This document shows, one piece after another, positions 28,501-35,997 of a stretch of DNA of 64,000 nucleotides. The number at the start of each line of letters is the position of its first letter. Positions within the stretch are counted from its first letter, which is position 1. Position numbers and translations under genes: made by a program. A model generated the notes under the pieces. The model was not told the origin of the DNA. It was given only the letters and a program-made list of their open reading frames with translations, and made no database searches. The DNA comes from Mangrovibrevibacter kandeliae (GTDB lineage Bacteria; Pseudomonadota; Alphaproteobacteria; Rhizobiales; Rhizobiaceae): the NCBI RefSeq assembly GCF_024519155.1, contig NZ_JANIFJ010000003.1, positions 186,001 to 250,000 on the forward strand. Reading direction: 5' to 3'.

Positions 28501-29001
28501 GAACTCGCCGCGCTCGCGCACCGTCGAGACGCGCTCGAACCCGCCGCGCTGCAGGACCTTGACGATCTCGTCCATCACCACCCGGTTGCCCGCGCGCGCC
28601 GACACCGACTCCTGCGCCAGCGCCGTCATCGGCGGCATCTTCTGCAGGAGCGCGTTCGCCGTGGTCAGCACGATCGCCCGGTGCGGGTCCTTGCGCAGCC
28701 CCGTCAGTGCGGCCATGGCCGAGAGGCGCCGGGCAGCCGCCTCGCTGGACGGGCCGACGCGGTCGTAGGGCAGGCAGTCCCAGGCCGGCAGCATCAGCAC
28801 CGGGATGTCCGGCGCGGCGAAGCGCAGGGCATCCTCGATGGCGCTGATCTGATGACCCTCGCGCATGACGTAGAGCAACGGCCGATCGCCGCGCGCCCGC
28901 GCGATGTCGGCGACAAGGAAGGCCTCGGCGCCGTCGACGACGTTGCCGATCGAGAGGCCGTCACCGGCCTCCAGCGCTGTCTTCAGCTTGGCCGCGATCA
29001 C
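25501..29001 (-). CDS. mfd: Mfd transcription-repair coupling factor
   Basis: A 1166-residue SF2 translocase. The N-terminal UvrB-homology region recruits UvrA, the RNA-polymerase-interacting domain (around GDIVVHVEHGIARFVGL) is near 500, and the RecG-like motor follows with Walker A CGDVGFGKTEVAL near 642 and DEEQ near 743. Helicase motifs VLTLSATPIPRTL and QLRGRVGRS are present, and a TRCF C-terminal domain ends the protein. Mfd removes stalled RNA polymerase from lesions and recruits Uvr repair. The GTG start overlaps the sdhE stop by 4 nt (GTGA); upstream in-frame starts would lie inside sdhE. Confidence 0.97.
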   Translation of the reverse strand: MIAAKLKTALEAGDGLSIGNVVDGAEAFLVADIARARGDRPLLYVMREGHQISAIEDALRFAAPDIPVLMLPAWDCLPYDRVGPSSEAAARRLSAMAALTGLRKDPHRAIVLTTANALLQKMPPMTALAQESVSARAGNRVVMDEIVKVLQRGGFERVSTVRERGEFAVRGGILDLFAPGAEEPVRLDFFGDTLETIRAFDPATQRTTGQLKSFELTPVSEVTLTEETISRFRSNYVKRFGAPSRDDALYTAISEGRRFAGMEHWLPLFYDGLETLFDYCAGFTLVLDHLTGEAIGERRKLIADHYEARRHPAGTAGGEAIPYNPVEPDALYLSDDELSGGLAVADPIRLSSYALTDAGTTRTSNLEVARGRSFASERSAGDVNVFQVAVSHIATLRHDKRVLLAAWSEGSRERLCQVLEEQGLGGMKTVESLAEIEKLPKGTVATAVFGIEAGFETESLAVIGEQDILGDRLVRRGRRKKRGADFISEVTGLAEGDIVVHVEHGIARFVGLRTIEAAGAPHDCVELHYAGDDRLFLPVENIELLSRYGGENSDAILDKLGGGAWQARKAKLKKRLLDMAGGLIRIAAERYTRGAPKLAPPEGLWGEFAARFPYDETEDQLTAIESVVDDLSLGRPMDRLVCGDVGFGKTEVALRAAFVAAMNGLQVAVVVPTTLLSRQHYKTFAARFRDFPLNVAQASRLVAPKELTQVKKGLKEGQIDIVVGTHALLGKGVEFKNLGLLIIDEEQHFGVKHKERLKELKSDVHVLTLSATPIPRTLQLALTGVRELSLITTAPVDRMAVRTFVAPFDPLVVRETLLRERYRGGQSFYVVPRVSDLSGIKDFLDQQVPELKVAVAHGQMPPGELDDIMNAFYEGRYDVLLSTTIVESGLDIPSANTMIVHRADMFGLAQLYQLRGRVGRSKQRAYALLTIPANKTPTAGADRRLKVLQSLDTLGAGFQLASHDLDQRGAGNLLGEEQSGHIKEVGFELYQQMLEEAVAEMKGEAAVGDGQWSPQITLGTAVMIPESYIPDLQLRMSLYRRLADLQDAREIDGFGAELIDRFGPTPPEVEHLLKVVYIKTLCRKANIDKLDAGPKGLVIHFRDKTFVNPGALVRYIGEQGVSAKIRPDQSIVLIRDWPTPQKRLNGAAVVATQLAKFADAVEKQAA

Positions 29002-29309
29002 GTGGGCTGCCCCGCCTCGACACCATAGAAGCGGCGGATGCGCTCGAAGACCGGCGTCGCGTAGTTCGCCGGTGTCGCCGCCTCGCCCGTCACCCATTTC
29101 AGGAGGTCCGGATCGGGCACCTCCATCAGCTGCTCGTAGATCGTCAGGTCGGCATCGCTGAGTGCGCCGATTTCGGCGTCGGCGAAACGTCCGAGCACCA
29201 GGTCCATCTCGCGGGTGCCGCGGTGCCAGGAGCGGAACAGCGCCTTGCGGCGCCGGACGTCGAGGTCGCTCGAGGAGCGCTGAGTGCCGGTCATCATCGT
29301 CTCGTTCAT
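28998..29309 (-). CDS. sdhE: SdhE, succinate dehydrogenase flavinylation factor
   Basis: A 103-residue protein of the SdhE/SdhAF2 (DUF339) family. The core reads RRKALFRSWHRGTREMDLVLG, with the RGxxE motif that contacts SdhA, followed by YEQLMEVPDPDLLKWVTG. It promotes covalent attachment of FAD to SdhA. The C-terminal 30 residues (to YGVEAGQPT) are longer than in enterobacteria. Several ATGs cluster at the start; the first is used. The stop is coupled to mfd, and recG diverges 79 bp away. Confidence 0.93.
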   Translation of the reverse strand: MNETMMTGTQRSSSDLDVRRRKALFRSWHRGTREMDLVLGRFADAEIGALSDADLTIYEQLMEVPDPDLLKWVTGEAATPANYATPVFERIRRFYGVEAGQPT

Positions 29310-29388
29310 GAATTCCGGCCTGATATAGAGAGGCGTCTGTCGGCTGTCAGCCTTGTCTTCACGGCGATGCAGGATAAACCTGCCGGCC

Positions 29389-31500
29389 ATGCGTCCCGCC
29401 CTCCTCGACCCGCTCTTCGCCGACGTCACCTCCATTGCCGGCGTCGGCGCAAAGGTGGCGGCGCTGCTCGCGACGTTGCTCGTCAACCCCGGCTCGACGG
29501 TCGGCCCGCGGGTACGCGACCTCGTCTTCCATCTGCCGTCCTCTCTCGTAGACCGGCGCAAACGCGGCGAGATCGCCACCGCGCCGGACGGCACCATCGT
29601 CACGCTAACCGTGCGCATCGACCGGCACCAGGCGCCCGGCCGGGCCGCGAAGTCGGCGCCCTACCGCGTCTACGCCCATGACGAGACGGGCGAGATCGCC
29701 CTCACCTACTTCCGGGCCCAGCCGCAGTGGATGGAGAAGCTGCTGCCGGTCGGCGAGACCATGCTCGTGTCGGGCAAGGTCGAGTGGTTCAACGGCCGGC
29801 CGGCGATGGTGCACCCGGACTTCGTCGCGCCGCTCGCCGAGGCCGAGTCCCTGCCGTTGGTCGAGCCGGTCTATCCGCTGACCGCCGGCCTGACCGCGAA
29901 GGTCCTGCGCAAGGCGGTGACCGGCGCGCTGGAGAGGCTGCCCGCCCTACCGGAGTGGCAGGACCCGTCGGTGACGGCCCGCCAGACCTTCCCGACGTTC
30001 GCCGACGCGCTGCAGCGCCTGCACAACCCGGCCGATCCGATCGATCTCGACCCGAGCGCGGCCGCCCTGCGCCGGCTCGCCTACGACGAGTTCCTCGCGG
30101 CGCAGCTCGCCCTCGCGCTGTCGCGCCAGCGCATCAAGAAGGCGAAGGGCCGCGCACTCCTCGGCGACGGGCAGATTCGCGCGCGCATCCTCGCCGCCCT
30201 GCCGTTCCGGCTGACCGAGGCGCAGGTCGGCGCGCTTGCAGAGATCCATGCCGACATGGCGGAGGACGACCGCATGCTGCGCCTGCTGCAGGGCGATGTC
30301 GGCTCGGGCAAGACGGTGGTGGCGCTTCTGGCGATGGCCGCCGCGGCCGAGGCGGGCGCGCAGTCGGCGCTGCTCGCCCCGACCGAGATCCTCGCCCGTC
30401 AGCATGCCGCCGGGCTCGGACCGCTCTGCGAGGCCGCCGGGTTGAGCCTGACGCTCCTCACCGGCCGCGACTCGGGCCGGGCGCGGGCCGAGAAGCTCGA
30501 GGCCATCGCCTCCGGCCGAACCGACATCGTCGTCGGCACCCATGCGCTCTTCCAGGACGACGTCGATTATCGCGACCTCGGACTCGTCGTGGTCGACGAG
30601 CAGCATCGCTTCGGCGTCCACCAGCGGCTCAGCCTGACACGCAAGGGTCGCCAGCCGGACCTCCTCGTGATGACCGCAACGCCGATCCCGCGCACGCTTG
30701 TGCTGGCCGCCTTTGGCGACATGGACGTCTCGCGCCTCACCGGCAAGCCGGCCGGGCGCAAGCCGATCGCGACCGTCGCGGTGCCGGTCGAGCGGATCGG
30801 CTCGGTGGTCGAACGGGCGCGGCAGGCGATCGCGGCCGGCGAGAAGCTCTACTGGGTCTGTCCGCTCGTGGAGGAGTCGGAGAAGAGCGACCTGATGGCA
30901 GCGCAGGAGCGCTACGAGACGCTCGCCGCCCATCTCGGCGCCGACCTCGTTGGACTGGTGCACGGCCAGATGAAGGGCGAGGAGAAGGACGCGGCGATGG
31001 CGGCCTTCAAGGACGGGCGCACCCGGCTGATCGTCGCCACCACCGTCATCGAGGTCGGCGTCGACGTGCCGGACGCCTCGATCATCGTCATCGAGCATGC
31101 CGAGCGCTTCGGCCTCGCCCAGCTGCACCAGCTGCGCGGCCGGGTCGGGCGCGGCGACAGGCCGTCGAGCTGCGTCCTCCTCTACCGTGCGCCGCTCGGT
31201 GAGGTGGCGAAGGCCCGGCTCGAGGTGATGCGCGACACCGAGGACGGCTTCCGCATCGCCGAGGAAGACCTCAAGCTGCGCGGCGAAGGCGACCTTCTCG
31301 GCACCAAGCAGTCCGGCCTGCCGGGCTTTCGCATCGCCCGCATCGAGCATCACGGCGACCTTCTGGAGATCGCCCGCGACGACGCGCGGCTGATCATCGC
31401 GCGCGACCCGGAGCTGAAGAGCGAGCGCGGGGCGGCGCTGCGGCTTCTCCTCTACCTCTTCGGCAAGGACGACGCGGTGCGGCTGCTCAGAGCGGGATGA
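29389..31500 (+). CDS. recG: RecG ATP-dependent DNA helicase
   Basis: A 703-residue SF2 helicase that remodels stalled forks and branched DNA. It has a wedge/OB domain about 1-250 (including YRVYAHDETGEIALTYF), Walker A LLQGDVGSGKTVVAL near 302, DEQH (VVVDEQHRFGVHQR) near 403, MTATPIPRTL and QLRGRVGRG. The start is the ATG at 29389, matching the conserved N-terminus (MRPALLDPLFA). The open frame upstream lies in the shared promoter with sdhE. Confidence 0.97.
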   Translation: MRPALLDPLFADVTSIAGVGAKVAALLATLLVNPGSTVGPRVRDLVFHLPSSLVDRRKRGEIATAPDGTIVTLTVRIDRHQAPGRAAKSAPYRVYAHDETGEIALTYFRAQPQWMEKLLPVGETMLVSGKVEWFNGRPAMVHPDFVAPLAEAESLPLVEPVYPLTAGLTAKVLRKAVTGALERLPALPEWQDPSVTARQTFPTFADALQRLHNPADPIDLDPSAAALRRLAYDEFLAAQLALALSRQRIKKAKGRALLGDGQIRARILAALPFRLTEAQVGALAEIHADMAEDDRMLRLLQGDVGSGKTVVALLAMAAAAEAGAQSALLAPTEILARQHAAGLGPLCEAAGLSLTLLTGRDSGRARAEKLEAIASGRTDIVVGTHALFQDDVDYRDLGLVVVDEQHRFGVHQRLSLTRKGRQPDLLVMTATPIPRTLVLAAFGDMDVSRLTGKPAGRKPIATVAVPVERIGSVVERARQAIAAGEKLYWVCPLVEESEKSDLMAAQERYETLAAHLGADLVGLVHGQMKGEEKDAAMAAFKDGRTRLIVATTVIEVGVDVPDASIIVIEHAERFGLAQLHQLRGRVGRGDRPSSCVLLYRAPLGEVAKARLEVMRDTEDGFRIAEEDLKLRGEGDLLGTKQSGLPGFRIARIEHHGDLLEIARDDARLIIARDPELKSERGAALRLLLYLFGKDDAVRLLRAG

Positions 31501-31561
31501 ACGCCCGGACCGTCCGCCTGCGGCTTGCGATCCGTCGTCTCGCCGCCAGGCAGGGTCGCGG

Positions 31562-31993
31562 CTACTTCTTCTCGACGTACCAGTAGGAGGAGCACATCTC
31601 GTCGTCGACGCTCTCCGGCGGCTGCTCGCCGGTGAAGGTCGCGACGATGACACCGGGATCGCCGGGGCCGGTGTCCGGGATCACCGCGAGATAGGTGACG
31701 TTCTCCCCGCACAGGTCGTTGCCGCTGCCCTTGAAGGTCGGGTTCGCCGGCGTCTTCAGCTTGAAGATCGTCGCCTCAACGCTGTCGCCGTTGTAGACCA
31801 CCTTGGACTTGGTCTTGTCGGCGAAGGCGAGCCGCGTGCCGTCCTCGTAGGTGATCGCCGTGTCGGTCAGCGACATGTCGCCGGTGATGCCCACGGCGGT
31901 GGTGCTCGCCGCCTCGTAGTCCTTGGCGTCCGCTGCGCCGGCAACGGCCAGCAGGCCGATCGACGCGAGCACGATCCCGTGTGTGGCGTGCAT
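31562..31993 (-). CDS. Small secreted protein of unknown function
   Basis: A 143-residue protein with a signal peptide of about 23 residues (MHATHGIVLASIGLLAV then AGAADA). The mature part is beta-rich and acidic, with two cysteines 39 residues apart (DLCGEN and EMCSSYW), which could form a periplasmic disulfide. I recognise no family. It follows recG convergently with 61 bp between, and the DUF502 gene is upstream on its own strand. Confidence 0.75.
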   Translation of the reverse strand: MHATHGIVLASIGLLAVAGAADAKDYEAASTTAVGITGDMSLTDTAITYEDGTRLAFADKTKSKVVYNGDSVEATIFKLKTPANPTFKGSGNDLCGENVTYLAVIPDTGPGDPGVIVATFTGEQPPESVDDEMCSSYWYVEKK

Positions 31994-32094
31994 TCGAAAT
32001 CCTCCCCGAGCCGCGATCTGCGGCTTGCGCAATGATAGCGCCACAGGCTGCAGCGGTTGGCAATCCTCGCGGCCGACGGCGGAGGTCGGCTCGG

Positions 32095-32838
32095 TTACTC
32101 CGCCGCCTCGGTCTGCCGCCGCACACGTTCGGCGACAATGCGGGAGGCTTCCGCCTGTGTCATCGGCCGGTCCTTGTCCTCGCCGGTGACGAGGCCGGAG
32201 GAGACGACGAGCTTCAGCGCGGTCTCGATGCTCATGTCGAGGATGCGCACCTCGGCCCTCGGCACGAAGAGCAGGAAGCCCGAGGTCGGGTTCGGCGTCG
32301 GCGGCAGGAAGACGGCCAGCATCTCCTCGCCCTGGTCGGACAGCTTGACCGCCACCTCGCCCTTGGCGGTCGTCGCGATCAGCACGATGCACCAGACGCC
32401 CTTGCGCGGATACTCCATCAGCCCGGCCGACTTGAAGGAGGAGGAGCGGTCGGCGAGCACCGTCTCGAAGATCTGCTTCAGCGCCGTGTAGACCGTGCGC
32501 ACCAGCGGCATGCGGCCGAGCAGGCCCTCCCCCCAGCCGACCACGGTGCGGCCGATGAGATTGGCCGTCAGGAAGCCGATCAAGGTGATCAGAACGAGCG
32601 CGACGAGCAGCCCGAAGCCGGGAACGCTGAACGGGAGGTAGTGCTCGGGGCTGTAGCGGGTCGGCAGATAGGGCTTCACCCAGCTGTCCGCCCACTGGAT
32701 GAAGGACCAGGTGATCCAGGCCGTGATCGCAAGCGGCGCACAGATGACGAAGCCGGTCAGGAAGTAGTTGCGCAGCCGCCCCATCGTCTCCGCCGTCTCC
32801 GCGTCACTCGTTGGGGCCTGCGGCACGGCCGAACGCAT
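32095..32838 (-). CDS. DUF502 family membrane protein
   Basis: A 247-residue protein with two membrane helices (about 26-50 and 76-100) and a cytoplasmic or periplasmic soluble domain. DUF502 landmarks are present: PGFGLL at the start of the second helix, GRMPLVRTVYTALKQI, and FVPRAEVRILDMSIETALKLVVSSG near the end. Function unknown. In plants the family includes COV1-type proteins, but that says little about bacteria. Confidence 0.9.
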   Translation of the reverse strand: MRSAVPQAPTSDAETAETMGRLRNYFLTGFVICAPLAITAWITWSFIQWADSWVKPYLPTRYSPEHYLPFSVPGFGLLVALVLITLIGFLTANLIGRTVVGWGEGLLGRMPLVRTVYTALKQIFETVLADRSSSFKSAGLMEYPRKGVWCIVLIATTAKGEVAVKLSDQGEEMLAVFLPPTPNPTSGFLLFVPRAEVRILDMSIETALKLVVSSGLVTGEDKDRPMTQAEASRIVAERVRRQTEAAE

Positions 32839-32942
32839 CGCTCCGCATGAGCAGGACGAGCCGCCGAGTGTTGTCCCTCGCGCATCCTCCTCTGACGAGG
32901 AAACCTATTGCACCGCGGCAGCCTTGGCCAGAGCGCGTCGCC

Positions 32943-33635
32943 TCAGGCGCCGCCGCACAGATGCTGCGAGTCGGCGAGCGTCCAGGTCGCATGCGTGCGC
33001 TGGTTCGTCACCGTGTAGAAGCGCCCGCGGTCGTCGCCGGGCGGGCAGCGATGCGGAATGGCGACGAGGCACATGGTCACGGGGTCCCCTGGACGCGACG
33101 TGATGAGGGCCTTCTCCCGGTCGTAGGACACCTGGTAGCCGCCATTTCCGAACTCGATCCCGGTGCCGGAGTCGTAGTCGGAGTCGCGGATCGGCCCTCC
33201 GTCGCCGAGCCGCGGGTGCACGGCATCGACCCTGGTCGAGACGCAGGCGCCCACGGTCTGCGGCAGCTGACCTGTATCGGGCGCCGCGCCGGCCGCGATG
33301 AGATCGGCGGTCAGCCGGCGCGGGACCGGCTGGCTGGCACCACGATCATGCAACTGGTCAAGCACGGCGAGATAGGTCGAGATCAGGCAGGCGCGTCGGC
33401 CCCTGCAGGCCGTCCGGTCGGCGAGGAAGTCGCGCGCGAGCGTGCGCACGTCGTCGAACCCGCCGATCTTCGCCTCGGCGTAGGATCTGCCGAGGAGACT
33501 ATCGAGGTCGGAGAGCAGCGGGTCGGCGCAGATCGCGGTCTCGTCGGCGGTCGACGCTCGGGCGCAATCGAAGCTGGCGGCACCCGCCGCACCGGCAGGA
33601 AGGACGAGCATCATCAACGCCAGAAATCGCAGCAT
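32943..33635 (-). CDS. Secreted LprI/DUF1311-like protein
   Basis: About 230 residues with a signal peptide ending GAAGAAS. Mature residues begin FDCARASTADETAICADPLL, then DLDSLLGRSYAEA and CRGRRACLISTYLA, the cysteine pattern of the LprI (DUF1311) lysozyme-inhibitor-like domain. The C-terminal half (from about 110) has four cysteines and no family I recognise. The ATG at 33635 has GGGGTGA six bases upstream; a GTG nine bases earlier is the alternative. The inhibitor role is only suggested by the domain. Confidence 0.75.
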   Translation of the reverse strand: MLRFLALMMLVLPAGAAGAASFDCARASTADETAICADPLLSDLDSLLGRSYAEAKIGGFDDVRTLARDFLADRTACRGRRACLISTYLAVLDQLHDRGASQPVPRRLTADLIAAGAAPDTGQLPQTVGACVSTRVDAVHPRLGDGGPIRDSDYDSGTGIEFGNGGYQVSYDREKALITSRPGDPVTMCLVAIPHRCPPGDDRGRFYTVTNQRTHATWTLADSQHLCGGA

Positions 33636-33699
33636 CCCGGTCACCCCATGGTTCAGTGCAGGATAGTCTGGCGGACCGACGCGAATAGCGCCCTTGCGG

Positions 33700-34440
33700 T
33701 CAGCCGATCGTCTGCAGCGCCGGAAACGTCTCGAGCAGCCAGAAGGACAGCGACTGCATCCCGCCTGTCAGGAAGAGCACGCCGGTGACCACCAGCAGCC
33801 CGCCCATCACCTTCTCGACGGCGCCGAAATGGCGGCGGAAGCGAGCGAGGAGGCGCAGGAAGGCGCCCGAGAACGCGGCGGCAAGGAGGAACGGGACGCC
33901 GAGCCCCGCCGAGTACAGCGCGAGGAGGAAGGCGCCCTCGCCCACCGTGTCGCGCGCGCCGGCGACGCTGAGGATCGCGCCGAGCACCGGGCCGATGCAG
34001 GGGGTCCAGCCGAAGGCGAAGGCGAGGCCCATGAGATAGGCGCCGACGAGGCTGCGGGGCTTGTCGGGCGCGCGCAGCCGCGCCTCCTTGGAGAGGAAGG
34101 CAAGCCGGAAGACGCCGAGGAAGTTGAGCCCCATGACGATGATCGCGAGGCCGGCGAGGATGCCGAGCCAGTCGAGATTGTTGCGCAGGATTGCGCCGAT
34201 CGTGCTCGCACCGGCGCCGAGCAGGACGAAGACGGTGGAGAAGCCGACGACGAAGGCGAGCGAGGTGAGGAGCAGCCGCGAATAGGCGGTCTGGGCCAGT
34301 CTGGTTCCGCTGCGCAGATCCTCGAAGGACACGCCGGCCATGTAGCACAGATACGGCGGCACCAGCGGCAGCACGCAGGGCGACAGGAAGGAGAGCGCGC
34401 CGGCGAGCACGGCGGCCGTCAGGGTGATGTCGGCGTGCAC
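33700..34440 (-). CDS. ccdA: CcdA thiol:disulfide interchange membrane protein
   Basis: A 246-residue six-helix membrane protein of the DsbD transmembrane family. The two redox cysteines sit in FLSPCVLPLVPPY (first helix) and FGWTPCIGPVLGA (fourth helix). CcdA passes electrons from cytoplasmic thioredoxin to periplasmic thiol-disulfide proteins for cytochrome c maturation. The GTG at 34440 has AAAGG six bases upstream and fits the family length; the longer in-frame ATG would add a non-conserved leader. Confidence 0.94.
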   Translation of the reverse strand: MHADITLTAAVLAGALSFLSPCVLPLVPPYLCYMAGVSFEDLRSGTRLAQTAYSRLLLTSLAFVVGFSTVFVLLGAGASTIGAILRNNLDWLGILAGLAIIVMGLNFLGVFRLAFLSKEARLRAPDKPRSLVGAYLMGLAFAFGWTPCIGPVLGAILSVAGARDTVGEGAFLLALYSAGLGVPFLLAAAFSGAFLRLLARFRRHFGAVEKVMGGLLVVTGVLFLTGGMQSLSFWLLETFPALQTIG

Positions 34441-34642
34441 GCGGGGCCTTTCGCTGCTGTCGTCCTGTCGCAGGTGGCCGCCTGCGCACAGTCCGAGGGG
34501 CAACCTGCGGGCCGTTCTAGACGCCGGGTCCACGGTGACGCAAATCAGCATTTCGCCGCGCCCTCCGTGATTAGCCGTTGACCCGCCCGGGCCCCGTTCT
34601 TATGGTCCGCCGCACCTCGCGGGCCCTGTTCGCGTCGATGGC

Positions 34643-34718
34643 GAGCGCGTAGCTCAGTTGGTAGAGCACGTGACTTTTAATCATGTGGTCGTGGGTTCGA
34701 GTCCCACCGCGCTCACCA
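34643..34718 (+). tRNA. tRNA-Lys (anticodon UUU)
   Basis: A 76-nt tRNA with encoded CCA. The acceptor stem pairs GAGCGCG with CGCGCTC, discriminator A. The D arm contains GCTCAGTTGGTAGAGC, the anticodon loop is CTTTTAA with anticodon TTT, and the T arm is GTGGG-TTCGAGT-CCCAC. It decodes AAA and AAG. Confidence 0.98.
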
Positions 34719-34795
34719 TGCTCGAACTCCATATTCCGGACGTTTCCTTCCACCGCATGTGCCCCTGCGTGGCTTCGTCAGCGGAGGCGGGTAAA

Positions 34796-34819
34796 AGGCC
34801 GCCGCGGGAACGGCGGCCT
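34796..34819 (-). terminator. Orphan minus-strand terminator-like hairpin
   Basis: On the minus strand AGGCCGCCG pairs with CGGCGGCCT around TTCCCG, followed by TTTTAC. The stem is perfect over 9 bp. No minus-strand gene is recognised upstream of it before gapR, so what it would terminate is unclear. On the plus strand there is no U-run after it. Confidence 0.45.
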
Positions 34820-34839
34820 GCCCGCCGCATTGCCCGCGG

Positions 34840-34986
34840 ATGCGACGTGCCGCTCTGCTTCTCTGTCTTGCTCTCGCCGGCTGCGGCGGGATGAACCGCG
34901 CCGTCGGCGTGCTCCCGAACACGCTCGACGACCTCGGCCGCAAGAGCGCGCTGCTTCGCGGCGAGGCTCCTGCCCCGGAGCCGTGA
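34840..34986 (+). CDS. Putative 48-residue lipoprotein
   Basis: A short ORF whose N-terminus is a compact lipoprotein signal: MRRAALLLCLALAGC, lipobox LAGC with cysteine 15. The mature peptide is about 34 residues, ending in APAPEP. No strong ribosome site precedes the ATG. It lies 121 bp after tRNA-Lys. The lipobox makes it more than random, but no homologue is recalled. Small entericidin-like lipoproteins have similar size and layout. Confidence 0.45.
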   Translation: MRRAALLLCLALAGCGGMNRAVGVLPNTLDDLGRKSALLRGEAPAPEP

Positions 34987-35215
34987 CGCACAGCAGGCCT
35001 GCGCCGCAGCCCGGTGCGATGCCGGCCCCGGTCCTGCGCCGCCCCCGCCGTCAGAGGAGCGGCGCGAAACCCCTGCCACGGCCGACCTGACCGGTCCCTC
35101 GTCTAGCACTCCCGTCGCACCGCCGGCGCGGCAATTCAATTGCGCCCTTCTTGTCCAACACTTCGGTAGCACCTCCCGGATATCAAGCTCACTGATTTAA
35201 CGAGCGTGATGCCGC

Positions 35216-35383
35216 ATGACCTCCCGACGCATCCTTCTCAGCGCCTTCGTGTCCTATGCCCTGGCAGGCACGCCGCTCGCGCGCGACCTGCACGGCAACG
35301 GTCCGCATCATTATCGGCTGACGCGGGCCAGCCGGTTGTTGCCGCCCTGCGACCCGCTCGTGCTGGCCCGGGATATCCCCTGA
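35216..35383 (+). CDS. Possible 55-residue exported peptide
   Basis: Starts MTSRRILLSAFVSYALAG, a plausible short signal-type segment followed by TPLARD, then a basic stretch with HHYRLTRASRLLPPCDP. It sits between the putative lipoprotein and gapR. There is no good ribosome site and no family recognised; it could be chance in GC-rich DNA. The rest of the 34987-35468 gap shows nothing else. Confidence 0.25.
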   Translation: MTSRRILLSAFVSYALAGTPLARDLHGNGPHHYRLTRASRLLPPCDPLVLARDIP

Positions 35384-35468
35384 ACCGACGGGCCGGGCCA
35401 TCCGGATTTACCAAGCGCTAACCGTCCTGCCCGCAAGGTCGCGCCTCTCATCGAAAGGGGACCTGACC

Positions 35469-35741
35469 ATGGACGACATCAGCGGCATCGCCGGCGGGCG
35501 CGTGCGCTCCTTCATCGAGCGCGTCGAGCAGCTCGAGCGCGAGATCCAGGAGCTGAACGAGGGCAAGAAGGAGGTCTTCGCCGAGGCCAAGGGCGAAGGT
35601 TTCGACGTCAAGATCCTCAAGGAGATCATCCGCCTGCGCAAGCAGGACCAGGAGGAGCGCGACGAGCACGAGACGCTGCTCGACCTCTATCTGCGCGCCA
35701 TCGAGAACAGCGAGTCGCAGCCGGTCGCAGCGGCCGCCTGA
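35469..35741 (+). CDS. gapR: GapR, nucleoid-associated protein (DUF2312)
   Basis: A 90-residue, largely alpha-helical protein covering the entire DUF2312 domain: VRSFIERVEQLEREIQEL, an EVFAEAKGEGFDVKILKEII core and RKQDQEERDEHE. In Caulobacter GapR clamps overtwisted AT-rich DNA ahead of forks and RNA polymerase and stimulates gyrase and topoisomerase IV. Charge and length fit. The ATG is preceded by AAAGGGG. A double hairpin with a short T-run follows the stop. Confidence 0.95.
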   Translation: MDDISGIAGGRVRSFIERVEQLEREIQELNEGKKEVFAEAKGEGFDVKILKEIIRLRKQDQEERDEHETLLDLYLRAIENSESQPVAAAA

Positions 35742-35753
35742 GCCAAGCCTCAC

Positions 35754-35795
35754 GCGGGGCGGCCGCTGCCGCCCCGCCTTCCGGAGGCGGCTTTT
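35754..35795 (+). terminator. gapR terminator with two overlapping stems
   Basis: Stem 1: GCGGGGCGGC (35754-35763) with GCCGCCCCGC (35768-35777), a perfect 10-bp hairpin with loop CGCT. Stem 2: CCGCCT (35774-35779) with AGGCGG (35785-35790), followed by CTTTTC. They share 35774-35777, so only one can form fully at a time. Stem 2 with its T-run is the likely terminator. Confidence 0.6.
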
Positions 35796-35958
35796 CGTTC
35801 GGCTCCGGTCCGCCGCCGTTCGGCCGACCTTCGGCACGCCCCGAGCCTCCCATCCGTCACCGTTCACGCAACGGCTCATCCACCTGTTTCTGCCGCGCAC
35901 ATCCCGACGAAGGAGGTGGCGGGGTGCGACAGAATGGCCTAAGCACGGAGGGTGACAT

Positions 35959-35979
35959 CCGGTCCGCCGCGAGGACCGG
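35959..35979 (+). promoter_or_regulatory. Hairpin in the tctC leader
   Basis: CCGGTCC (35959-35965) pairs perfectly with GGACCGG (35973-35979), loop of 7 nt. The Shine-Dalgarno GGGAGGG begins 6 nt downstream and the ATG 18 nt downstream. It could tune translation initiation or be the base of an operator; no regulator gene is adjacent. Confidence 0.4.
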
Positions 35980-35997
35980 TGAACAGGGAGGGTAACA

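Noticed and set aside
34571-34753. Minus-strand reading frame containing GGTRTHDHMIKS and a second frame (34681-35172) ending VGLEPTTT
   Set aside because: Both run antisense through tRNA-Lys; these peptides are well-known artefacts of translating tRNA genes backwards.
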